DNA of 64,000 nt from Micromonospora halotolerans (GTDB taxonomy: Bacteria > Actinomycetota > Actinomycetes > Mycobacteriales > Micromonosporaceae): NCBI RefSeq assembly GCF_032108445.1, contig NZ_CP134876.1:4960001-5024000 (forward strand), read 5' to 3'. This document shows, one piece after another, positions 46,022 through 53,466 of the stretch; the stretch's first letter is position 1; every line of letters begins with the position of its first letter. A program made the translations under genes and the position numbers. The notes under the pieces were generated by a model, which saw only the letters and a list, made by a program, of their open reading frames with translations, had not been told where the DNA came from and searched no databases.

Positions 46022-46097
46022 TTATCGGGACGTAAGGCCGACAACCACCATAAACTGGCTCGATGTTCGAGCGGGTGGCGGTGGAGAAGGTGGCGAC

Positions 46098-47261
46098 GTG
46101 GCACGGCTGACCAGGCCGCGGGTCCTCGTGCTGGCGATCGCCGCCCTGCTGCTGGCCTACGCCCTCGCCCTGGCGCCGGTCACCACGAGCGGGGGCGGGG
46201 AGGACGCCGCGCCCCGGCCGCCGACGACAGCCGAATCGGGAGCGGTGGTGCCGGCCGGTGCCGCCAGCCCGCCACTCCAACTGGTCCCGGAACTCTTCCC
46301 GCCGGCCGGCAAGGCCTTCGTCGGTGTGATGACCGACAAGGGCCCGTACGACTTCGCGGCGGTGGACCGCTTCGCCGCGGCCGCGCGGCGCGAGCCGCAG
46401 GTGATGCTCTTCGGCGTGGGCTGGGAGTCCGGCACGTTCGACCGGGTGCTCTTCGACCGGATCAAGGACCGCGGCATGCTGCCCATGCTCGGCTGGGAGC
46501 CCTGGGACTACCAGGCGGACCAGGCGGCCCGGAAGCAGAAGAAGCTGACCGCCCGCCAGATCGACCGGCTGCGCTCGACGCAGCCGCGCTACCGCCTGTC
46601 GCGGATCGCGGGCGGCGAATTCGACGGCTACCTGCGATCCTGGGCCGAGGGCGTGAAATCGCTCGGCTATCCGGTCGCCATCCGGTTCGCCCACGAGATG
46701 AACGGCGACTGGTACCCGTGGTGCGAGAAGGCCAACGGCAACCGGCCCGGCGAGTACGTCGAGGCCTGGCGCCACGTGCACGACCTCTTCGAGCGGGCCG
46801 GGGCCACCAACGTCACCTGGGTGTGGAGCCCGAACGCCCGGTGGAGCAAGACCGCCGCGAACCTCGCCCAGTTCTACCCGGGGGACGACTACGTCGACTG
46901 GGTGGGCACCACCGGCTACTACGGCACCGGGGCCTGGTCGCGGTACTCGTCCTTCGACGCCATCTTCGGCCCCACCATCGCGGAGATCCGCACCTTCAGC
47001 CGGCGGCCGCTGGTCGTCACCGAGACCGGCGCCTCCGACGCCGGAGGGCACAAGGCCCAGTGGATCCGGGAGACCTTCCGGACGCTGCCGAAGCACCGGG
47101 ACGTCATCGGCCTCATCTGGTTCGAGGTGGACAAGGAGAAGGACTGGCGGATCGTCAGCTCCCGCGCCGCGTCGACCGCCTTCGCCCAGTCGGTCGCCGC
47201 GCCCCACTACGACGTCCGCTGGTCACCGGAGCTGATCCCGCGCACCGACCTGGACGAGTAG
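46098..47261 (+). CDS. Membrane-anchored GH26-like protein 3
   Basis: A 387-residue third copy, 76 bp after copy 2. Signal anchor (ALLLAYALALAPV), variable linker, then the barrel with AHEMNGDWYPW and VVTETGASD intact. The gap before it holds a small A/T-rich patch and GCTCGA-TGT-TCGAGC (46058-46072), so it may have its own promoter. Linkers differ freely while the barrels keep long identical blocks, the pattern of retained duplicates under selection. Confidence 0.85.
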   Translation: MARLTRPRVLVLAIAALLLAYALALAPVTTSGGGEDAAPRPPTTAESGAVVPAGAASPPLQLVPELFPPAGKAFVGVMTDKGPYDFAAVDRFAAAARREPQVMLFGVGWESGTFDRVLFDRIKDRGMLPMLGWEPWDYQADQAARKQKKLTARQIDRLRSTQPRYRLSRIAGGEFDGYLRSWAEGVKSLGYPVAIRFAHEMNGDWYPWCEKANGNRPGEYVEAWRHVHDLFERAGATNVTWVWSPNARWSKTAANLAQFYPGDDYVDWVGTTGYYGTGAWSRYSSFDAIFGPTIAEIRTFSRRPLVVTETGASDAGGHKAQWIRETFRTLPKHRDVIGLIWFEVDKEKDWRIVSSRAASTAFAQSVAAPHYDVRWSPELIPRTDLDE

Positions 47262-47270
47262 GCCGGCCGC

Positions 47271-47900
47271 TCATCCGTCGCGGCGTGGCTCCGGTCCCGC
47301 GCCGGGAAGCAGCCGCGCCGCGGCCCGCCGCAGCGGCCGGCCGTCCTTGGCGATCTTCTTCATCCGTCGCCACGCCGTGCGCCCGGGCGGGCCGGTCGCC
47401 CCGCCCTCGGCGTCGGCCGGCTGCCCGAGCGTCCTGGGCGGCGGGCCCGGTGCCGGCGGCGCCGTCGGGGAAACCCGGTCGGCCGCGGTGTCGACGGTGC
47501 GGACCACCGCCTCGATGATCTGCGGGTTGCGGTCGATGGTGCTCAACGCGCGGTCGAGGATGCCGTTCAGCTCGTCGAGCCGGACCTCCAGCATCGCCTC
47601 GGTCGTCACGCCCCGGATGTCGATCCGGACCGTCCCGAGCCGGGCCTGCATCCCGACGTCCAGGTGGAGCAGGCCACCCAGCCGGGCGCGCAGGGACACG
47701 TGGGCGTCCAGGTCGTCGACCTCGACGCGGATGTCGTCGACCTGGAGGTGGGGGACCTGGAGGACCACGTCCGGGTCGGACATGGTCGGGCCGCTGTGGT
47801 GCCCACCGGCGGGCGGGCGCGCGTCGCCCTCCCCGGCCGGGCGCCACGGATCGCCGGCTCCCGTCCCGGGCTCACCCGGATCCTGCCTCCCGTTGCCCAC
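47271..47900 (-). CDS. Conserved hypothetical protein
   Basis: A 209-residue soluble protein. A disordered Gly/Pro-rich N-terminus leads to a core of repeated beta strands (LQVDDIRVEVDDL, LHLDVGMQARLG, VRIDIRGV) and a helix (LDRALSTIDRNPQII), followed by another disordered region and a basic tail. I recall this core from other actinomycete hypothetical proteins but know no function. GGAGGT just upstream of GTG 47900 supports the start; an ATG at 47783 and an upstream TTG are alternatives. Convergent with GH26 copy 3. Confidence 0.65.
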   Translation of the reverse strand: MGNGRQDPGEPGTGAGDPWRPAGEGDARPPAGGHHSGPTMSDPDVVLQVPHLQVDDIRVEVDDLDAHVSLRARLGGLLHLDVGMQARLGTVRIDIRGVTTEAMLEVRLDELNGILDRALSTIDRNPQIIEAVVRTVDTAADRVSPTAPPAPGPPPRTLGQPADAEGGATGPPGRTAWRRMKKIAKDGRPLRRAAARLLPGAGPEPRRDG

Positions 47901-48083
47901 CTGACCTCCGTCGCCCGCGCCGGCCCGTCGCCGGCCGGCCGGCGTGCCCATTCCCGGAAACCGGGGCGGCACACCTGGGCGCGGCGCGCGACGACCGGTG
48001 ATTTCGCCGATGCGGTGGCCGGGGGAGCGCTCCAATACTGACGCATGTCGATGGACCTCCCTACCCGACTAGGAGCGACCGAC

Positions 48084-48983
48084 GTGCGATCAGCCACCAC
48101 CTCCCGTCCCCGTACCCGCCTCCACGCCCTGGGCCGGCTCGCCGCGGCGGCCGTCCTGGCCCTCGGCGGCGCCCTGGCCGTCCCCGCTGGCGCGCAGGCC
48201 GCCGACAACCCCTACGAGCGCGGCCCCGCGCCGACCAGCGCCATCCTGGAGGCCAGCCGCGGTCCGTTCGCCACCTCGTCCTACAGCGTCTCGTCGCTGA
48301 GCGTCACCGGCTTCGGCGGCGGGGTCGTCTACTACCCGACCAGCACCAGCGAGGGCACCTTCGGCGCCATCGCCATCTCGCCCGGCTTCACGGCCACCTG
48401 GTCGAGCCTCAGCTGGCTCGGACCGCGGATCGCCTCGCACGGCTTCGTGGTCATCGGCATCGAGACCAACACCCTCTACGACCAGCCGGACAGCCGTGGT
48501 CGCCAGCTTCTGGCAGCGCTGGACTACCTGGTCCAGCGCAGCACGGTCCGGAGCCGGATCGACGCCAGCCGGCTCGCCGTGGCCGGGCACTCGATGGGCG
48601 GGGGCGGCACCCTGGAAGCCGCCGCCGCGCGGCCGTCCCTGCAGGCCGCCGTCCCGCTGGCCCCCTGGAACCTGGACAAGACCTGGTCCGGGGTGACCGT
48701 GCCGACGCTCATCGTCGGTGGCGAGAGCGACACCGTGGCGCCGGTCGCCAGCCACTCGGAGCCTTTCTACAACAGCATCCCGGCCTCCTCCGAGAAGGCG
48801 TACCTGGAGTTGAACGGGGCCAGCCACTTCTTCCCGCAGACGGTGAACACGCCGATGGCCAAGCAGACGGTGGCCTGGCTGAAGCGCTTCGTCGACAACG
48901 ACACCCGCTACGAGCAGTTCCTCTGCCCGGGCCCGAGCGGACTGGCCATCGAGGAGTACCGCAACACCTGCCCCAGCTCCTGA
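48084..48983 (+). CDS. Secreted cutinase / PET-hydrolase-type polyester hydrolase
   Basis: A 299-residue precursor. The signal peptide ends near [11 protein letters not shown] (residues 38-40). The mature alpha/beta hydrolase has GHSMGG with Ser170, ESDTVAP with Asp216 and GASHFFP with His248, the catalytic triad of Thermobifida cutinases. Oxyanion-hole residues Phe102 and Met171 and the substrate-stacking Trp195 (APWNLD) are present, and Cys281/Cys296 match the C-terminal disulfide. These features place it in the actinomycete cutinase group that degrades cutin and PET-like polyesters; activity is inferred. AGGAG precedes GTG 48084; upstream ATGs lack ribosome sites. Confidence 0.92.
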   Translation: MRSATTSRPRTRLHALGRLAAAAVLALGGALAVPAGAQAADNPYERGPAPTSAILEASRGPFATSSYSVSSLSVTGFGGGVVYYPTSTSEGTFGAIAISPGFTATWSSLSWLGPRIASHGFVVIGIETNTLYDQPDSRGRQLLAALDYLVQRSTVRSRIDASRLAVAGHSMGGGGTLEAAAARPSLQAAVPLAPWNLDKTWSGVTVPTLIVGGESDTVAPVASHSEPFYNSIPASSEKAYLELNGASHFFPQTVNTPMAKQTVAWLKRFVDNDTRYEQFLCPGPSGLAIEEYRNTCPSS

Positions 48984-48997
48984 GCCTCGCCCACCGG

Positions 48998-49023
48998 GGG
49001 GCGGCCGCCACGGCGGCCGCCCC
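48998..49023 (+). terminator. Hairpin terminator after the cutinase gene
   Basis: Perfect 12-bp arms GGGGCGGCCGCC / GGCGGCCGCCCC separated by two bases, 15 bp after the cutinase stop codon. Confidence 0.6.
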
Positions 49024-49040
49024 GCCGTGCGGGGCGGCCC

Positions 49041-49046
49041 TAGACT
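49041..49046 (+). promoter_or_regulatory. -10 box (TAGACT) of the TetR gene
   Basis: TAGACT lies 26 bp before the TetR ATG, immediately after the cutinase terminator. No convincing -35 is present at 17-18 bp. Confidence 0.4.
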
Positions 49047-49072
49047 CGGCCAGCGTGGAGGAGGCGGGCGGG

Positions 49073-49711
49073 ATGGGCGGCACCGGTTCCCCGGGCCGGG
49101 TCGACGGGCGGGCCGCGCGGGCCACCCGCACCCGGGCCGCCATCGTCGAGGCCCACCTCGCCCTCATCGCCGAGGGCGACCTGCGCCCGACGGGCGACCG
49201 GATCGCCGAGCGGGCCGGTGTCTCGCTGCGCACGCTGTGGACCAACTTCAAGGACATGGAGACGCTGTTCGAGGCCAGCGGCGAGGAGCTGCTGCGCCGC
49301 CAGGACGCCGCCTGGCGGCCGATCTCCCCGGCGCTGCCGCTGGCGAAGCGGGTCGAGGCCTACTGCCGGCAGCGCGCCCGCTTGCTGCATCTCATCGCGC
49401 CGTCCGCCCGGGCGGCGCAGTTGCGCGAGCCGCTCTCCCCGCAGTTGCACCGCAACCGCCGCAAGCACATCGACCGGGTCCGCGACGAGGTCGAGCAGCT
49501 GTTCGCCGCCGAGCTGGACCGGGCCGGTCCGGGGCGGGAGCAGCTCGTGCACGCCCTGGTGGCGGCCAGCATGTGGTCGACCTGGTCGATGCTGCGCGAC
49601 GGGCTGGGGCTCGGCGTGGGCCCGGCCCGGGCGGTGATGGCGCGCACCGTGGCGGCGCTGCTGGCGGATCCCGAGGGACAAAGTCTTTTCCGACTGGTTA
49701 CCGATAGGTGA
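49073..49711 (+). CDS. TetR-family transcriptional regulator
   Basis: A 212-residue protein with the N-terminal HTH (LRPTGDRIAERAGVSLRTLWTNFKDMETLFEA) and a helical ligand domain. GGAGGAGG eight bases before ATG 49073 is the best-placed ribosome site; a GTG 18 bases upstream lies inside it. It follows the cutinase gene but has its own -10 box. It could control the cutinase or the downstream LuxR-type regulator; no operator was recognised. Confidence 0.83.
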   Translation: MGGTGSPGRVDGRAARATRTRAAIVEAHLALIAEGDLRPTGDRIAERAGVSLRTLWTNFKDMETLFEASGEELLRRQDAAWRPISPALPLAKRVEAYCRQRARLLHLIAPSARAAQLREPLSPQLHRNRRKHIDRVRDEVEQLFAAELDRAGPGREQLVHALVAASMWSTWSMLRDGLGLGVGPARAVMARTVAALLADPEGQSLFRLVTDR

Positions 49712-49721
49712 AACTGGATGC

Positions 49722-52442
49722 ATGGTTACTGCATTCAGAGTGCAAATAACCTTGCGGGGTCGGGACGGCGAATGCCGGGCCGTGCGCGCCCTGCTCGACC
49801 GGGCGGCCGGCGGTGCGCTGCTGTTCCACGGCGAGCCCGGCTCGGGCCGCAGCGCGCTGCTGGCGTACGCCCGGCGGCACGCCGGTGAGCGGGCGGTCCT
49901 CGCGGGCGCCGGGCTCGCCGACGAGGCGACCCTGCCGTACGCGGGCCTGCAACGCCTCCTCGACCCGGTGCTCGACCGGGCCGGGGCGCTGCCGGAACGG
50001 CAACGGCGGGTGCTGCGGCGCGTGCTGACCGGCGGCGGCTGCCCGGACGCCCAGCGGCTGACCCTGGCCACCGCCGTGCTCGGCCTGCTCGCTGCCGTCG
50101 CCCGCGACCGCCCACTGCTGTGCACGATGGACGACGTCGACGCCGGCGACCCGCAGACCGCCGCGACCCTCGCCGTCGTGGCCCGCCGGCTGAGCGGGCT
50201 GCCGGTCGCCCTCGTGCTCACCGCGGCCGGCGCGGCGGCGGCCGGTGACCTGCCCACCCGCCGGCTGCCCCCGCTGGACGAGCAGCAGTGCCGGGCCCTG
50301 CTCGCCGACCGGTGGTCCGCCCCGCCGCCGGCCCCGGTGGCCGCCGGACTGGCCGCGGTCAGCGGCGGCAACCCGCAGGCGCTGGTCGACCTCGCCGACG
50401 TGCTCACGCCCGGCCAGTGGAACGGGGACGAGCCGCTGCCCGCCGCCCCGCCGGCCGACGGCGCGCTGGGTGCCGCCTACCGCGCCCGCCTCGACCGGCT
50501 GCCGCCGGACACCCGGCGGGTGCTGCTGCTGGCCGCGCTCGACCGCGACGGGGATCCCACCGCCCTGGACCGTGCCGCGCGGGTAGCCGGCGTGGACGTC
50601 GAGGCGCTCGCACCGGCCGAGGCCGCCGGCCTGCTGCGCTCCGGCCCGGCGGAGGTGATCTTCGCCCACCCGCTGACCCGGACCATGACCGAGGTCGTCG
50701 CGCCGCCGGCCGACCGGCGGGCGGCCCACCTGCTGCTGGCCCGGGCGCTGGGTGGCCGGCCGCTGCGCCGGGCCCTGCACCGCGCCGCCGCCACCGACGG
50801 TCCCGATCCGGCGCTGGCCGCGGAGCTGGAGGCGGCCGCCGCCGGCGCGGACGACCCGACCGAGGCCGCCGCCGCGCTGCGTCGCGCCGCCGAACTCAGC
50901 GACGACCCCGCCCGCGCCGCCGCCCGCACGGTCGCCGCGGCCCGCTGCGCCTGGACCGCCGGCCACCCCGACCAGGCCCGGCGCCTGCTCGCCGGGCCGC
51001 CCGCCGGCCCGGCCGGGACCGGACCGGCCGACCTGCTGCGCGGCGAGATCCAACTCCGCTGCGACGCGCCGTCCACCGCGGTCGCCACCCTGCTCGCCGC
51101 CGCCGAGACGGTCGCGCCGGCCGACCGCGGGGCCGCCCTGCTCGGCCTGGTCCGGGCCGGCGAGGCCATCTGCCTCACCGGCGACCACTACCGGTACGCG
51201 GAGGTGGCGCGCCGGGCGTGGGCGCTGCGCCGGCCCGGGGACCCGCCGGACGTCGAGCTGCTGACCACGTTCGCGGCCGGCGTCGGGGCGACCCTGCGCG
51301 GGGACCACGAGCAGGGCGGGCCGGCGCTGCGCCGGGTCGTCGTCCTGGGCGGCCGGCTGACCGGGCCGGCGCTCACCCCGGCCGCGCTGGTCTGCGCCGC
51401 CGTGGCCGGGTTGCTGGTGGCCGTGGACGGCGCGGCGCACCGGCTGGCCGACCGCGCCGTCGAGCTGTCCCGGGCCCGCGGCGAACGATCCGTGCTCTCC
51501 CGGGCGCTGGAGCTGCGCGCCGTCGCCGAGTACTGGCTGGGCCGGCACGCCACGGCGGCGGAGACCGCCCACGAGGGGCTGCTGGTGGCCCGTGCCACCG
51601 GCCAACGGACCTGCGCCCAGGTCCACCTCGGCATCCTCGCCGTGCTGGCCGCGGTACGGGCCGACCGGGCCACCAGCCTCGCCCGGATCGCCGAGATCGG
51701 CGACGGCGCCACCCCGGGCAGCCGCCCCTACGCGTACGCGCAGTGGGCGCTCGGCGTGCTCGACCTGGTCGACGGCCGGCACGCCGACGCGGCCACCCGG
51801 CTGGCCTCGCTCGCCCGCACCGGCACCGGCCGCGGCCAGGTCCTCGTGCAGGTGATGGCCACGCCGTACCTGGTGGAGGCCGCCGCCCACGACGGCCGGC
51901 GGCCCACCGCGGCGCTCGCCGTCTTCGACCACTGGGCCAGCAGCACGGCGAGCCCGTCGCGCCGGGCCCTCTCCGCCCGCTGCCACGCGTTGCTCGCGCC
52001 CCGCGGCAGCGCCGAGGCCGAGCGGGAGTTCCGTACGGCGCTGCGGCTGCACCCCACCGACACCGACCGGTTCGAGCGGGCCCGCACCGAGCTGCTGTTC
52101 GGCCGGGAACTGCGCCGGGCCCGCCGGCCGCGGGACGCCCGGGCGTTCCTGCACCGGGCGCGGGAGACGTTCACCCTGCTCGGCGCGACCGTCTGGGCCG
52201 AGCGGGCCGGCGCGGAGCTGCGCGCGGCGGGAGAGTCCGTCGGATCCCCGCAACAGCCGCCGGCGCAGCTGCTGACCGGCCAGCAGCTGCACATCGCCCA
52301 GCTGGTCGCCGAGGGGGCCACCAACCGGGAGATCGCCACCCGGATGTCGCTCTCCACCCGGACGATCGACCACCACCTGCGCAACATCTTCCACCGGCTC
52401 GGCGTCCGCTCCCGCACCGAACTGGCCCGCCTCTTCGCCTAG
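49722..52442 (+). CDS. LAL-type LuxR transcriptional regulator
   Basis: A 906-residue large ATP-binding LuxR regulator. The N-terminal ATPase has a P-loop at 37-44 (GEPGSGRS) in which the usual Lys is Arg43; Walker B is LLCTMDDVD. A long helical TPR-like middle follows. The C-terminal LuxR HTH reads LTGQQLHIAQLVAEGATNREIATRM, then TRTIDHHLRNIFHRL. LALs activate catabolic or antibiotic clusters. It starts ten bases after the TetR stop, probably in the same transcript. The P-loop change may weaken ATP hydrolysis. Confidence 0.85.
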   Translation: MVTAFRVQITLRGRDGECRAVRALLDRAAGGALLFHGEPGSGRSALLAYARRHAGERAVLAGAGLADEATLPYAGLQRLLDPVLDRAGALPERQRRVLRRVLTGGGCPDAQRLTLATAVLGLLAAVARDRPLLCTMDDVDAGDPQTAATLAVVARRLSGLPVALVLTAAGAAAAGDLPTRRLPPLDEQQCRALLADRWSAPPPAPVAAGLAAVSGGNPQALVDLADVLTPGQWNGDEPLPAAPPADGALGAAYRARLDRLPPDTRRVLLLAALDRDGDPTALDRAARVAGVDVEALAPAEAAGLLRSGPAEVIFAHPLTRTMTEVVAPPADRRAAHLLLARALGGRPLRRALHRAAATDGPDPALAAELEAAAAGADDPTEAAAALRRAAELSDDPARAAARTVAAARCAWTAGHPDQARRLLAGPPAGPAGTGPADLLRGEIQLRCDAPSTAVATLLAAAETVAPADRGAALLGLVRAGEAICLTGDHYRYAEVARRAWALRRPGDPPDVELLTTFAAGVGATLRGDHEQGGPALRRVVVLGGRLTGPALTPAALVCAAVAGLLVAVDGAAHRLADRAVELSRARGERSVLSRALELRAVAEYWLGRHATAAETAHEGLLVARATGQRTCAQVHLGILAVLAAVRADRATSLARIAEIGDGATPGSRPYAYAQWALGVLDLVDGRHADAATRLASLARTGTGRGQVLVQVMATPYLVEAAAHDGRRPTAALAVFDHWASSTASPSRRALSARCHALLAPRGSAEAEREFRTALRLHPTDTDRFERARTELLFGRELRRARRPRDARAFLHRARETFTLLGATVWAERAGAELRAAGESVGSPQQPPAQLLTGQQLHIAQLVAEGATNREIATRMSLSTRTIDHHLRNIFHRLGVRSRTELARLFA

Positions 52443-52473
52443 TCGTCGGCGGCCCGCACCGGCCGGAGCGCGG

Positions 52474-52479
52474 TAGGGT
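52474..52479 (+). promoter_or_regulatory. -10 box (TAGGGT) of the methyltransferase gene
   Basis: TAGGGT, 48 bp before the GTG at 52528 and just beyond the LAL stop codon, is a common actinomycete -10 sequence. No clear -35 was found. Confidence 0.35.
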
Positions 52480-52527
52480 GCGGGTCGAGACCGGGTTCCC
52501 GCCACGCTGGTCGTCCAGGGGGTTCAG

Positions 52528-53184
52528 GTGAGCGCACGAGACGTCGAAGCGCACCGCGACGAGCCCGTCCACGGTGGGCACGACTACGACGAGGTCTACC
52601 GCGACACCGCCGACTCGGGCGGGCCGCCCTGGGACATCGGCGGCCCCCAACCGGCGCTCGCCGAGGTGCTCGACCACGGGGTCCGGGGCCCGACGGTGCT
52701 GGACATCGGCTGCGGCAGCGGCGATCTCGCGATCGCGCTCGCCCGGCGCGGCCACCGGGTGACGGCGGTCGACATCTCCCGGGTGGCCATCGACCAGGCC
52801 CGCGCCAAGGCCGCCGCCGAGGGCCTGCCGGTGCATTTCGAGGTCCAGGACGCCACCAACCTGTCGTTGCCCTCGGCGCCGTTCGACTCGGTGTTCGACT
52901 CCGGTCTGCTGCACAGCATCCACCGCAACGGCGGCGCGGTGGACCGCTACCTCGCGTCGCTGCCGGGCCTCGCCGCGCCGGGCGCGGCCGTCTTCGTGCT
53001 GGCCGTCTCGCCGGAGGCGGGCCACGGCTGGGGCATGACCGAGCAGGAGCTGCGGGCGGGCTTCGCCGGGCCGGAGTGGGTCGACACCGAGGTCACGGAC
53101 ATCGACGTGGTCGCGCAGACCGACGGCTCGACCCTTCACCTGGCCGGTCACCTGCTCCGCACGGTCCGCGCACTCGACGCCTGA
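52528..53184 (+). CDS. Class I SAM-dependent methyltransferase
   Basis: A 218-residue soluble protein. SAM motif I is VLDIGCGSGDLAIAL, motif II carries the acidic residue in VTAVDISRVAID, and the post-motif is VFDSGLLHSIH. The N-terminus HDYDEVYRDTADSGGPPWDIGGPQP is typical of the thiopurine/Methyltransf_25-like group with a WDIGxPQP element. It may methylate or inactivate a small molecule; substrate unknown. CAGGGGG precedes the GTG. It is separated by 282 bp from the polyketide-tailoring genes, so membership in that cassette is uncertain. Confidence 0.85.
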   Translation: MSARDVEAHRDEPVHGGHDYDEVYRDTADSGGPPWDIGGPQPALAEVLDHGVRGPTVLDIGCGSGDLAIALARRGHRVTAVDISRVAIDQARAKAAAEGLPVHFEVQDATNLSLPSAPFDSVFDSGLLHSIHRNGGAVDRYLASLPGLAAPGAAVFVLAVSPEAGHGWGMTEQELRAGFAGPEWVDTEVTDIDVVAQTDGSTLHLAGHLLRTVRALDA

Positions 53185-53308
53185 CCCTGCCCCCACTGGC
53201 CGCTTCCCACCCGGCCGGCCGGCCCCGGCGCCACCCGGCGGGCGAGCACGGGCTGCGCACCGGCGACGGCCCGGACCCGTCCGTCCCCGTATCCGCGTAG
53301 CGGCGTCC

Positions 53309-53337
53309 CGTCCCCACGGCGTCAACGGGCGGGGACG
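53309..53337. promoter_or_regulatory. Hairpin and longer inverted repeat upstream of the tailoring cassette
   Basis: CGTCCCC / GGGGACG arms with a 15-base loop. Overlapping it, GCGTCAAC (53319-53326) and GTTGACGC (53363-53370) form a second inverted pair 36 bp apart; TTGACG within the latter could be a -35. The hairpin may terminate the methyltransferase transcript and the repeats may bind a cassette regulator; neither is proven. Confidence 0.35.
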
Positions 53338-53466
53338 TCGCGGGGGCCGCCCGTGACGGCGGGTTGACGCGACCTCCGGCAGGGTCGCAGCGCGACGACG
53401 TGGTGGCTCGGGCAGCACCGGCCGCGACAGCTCCACCGTCTCCCGCAGGCCGTCGAAGGGGACTTC

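Noticed and set aside
40307..47261. c-di-GMP-regulated cellulose operon (bcs)
   Set aside because: The GT2 lacks a PilZ domain and no BcsB/BcsZ-like gene is present; the hydrolases are GH26-like, not GH8.
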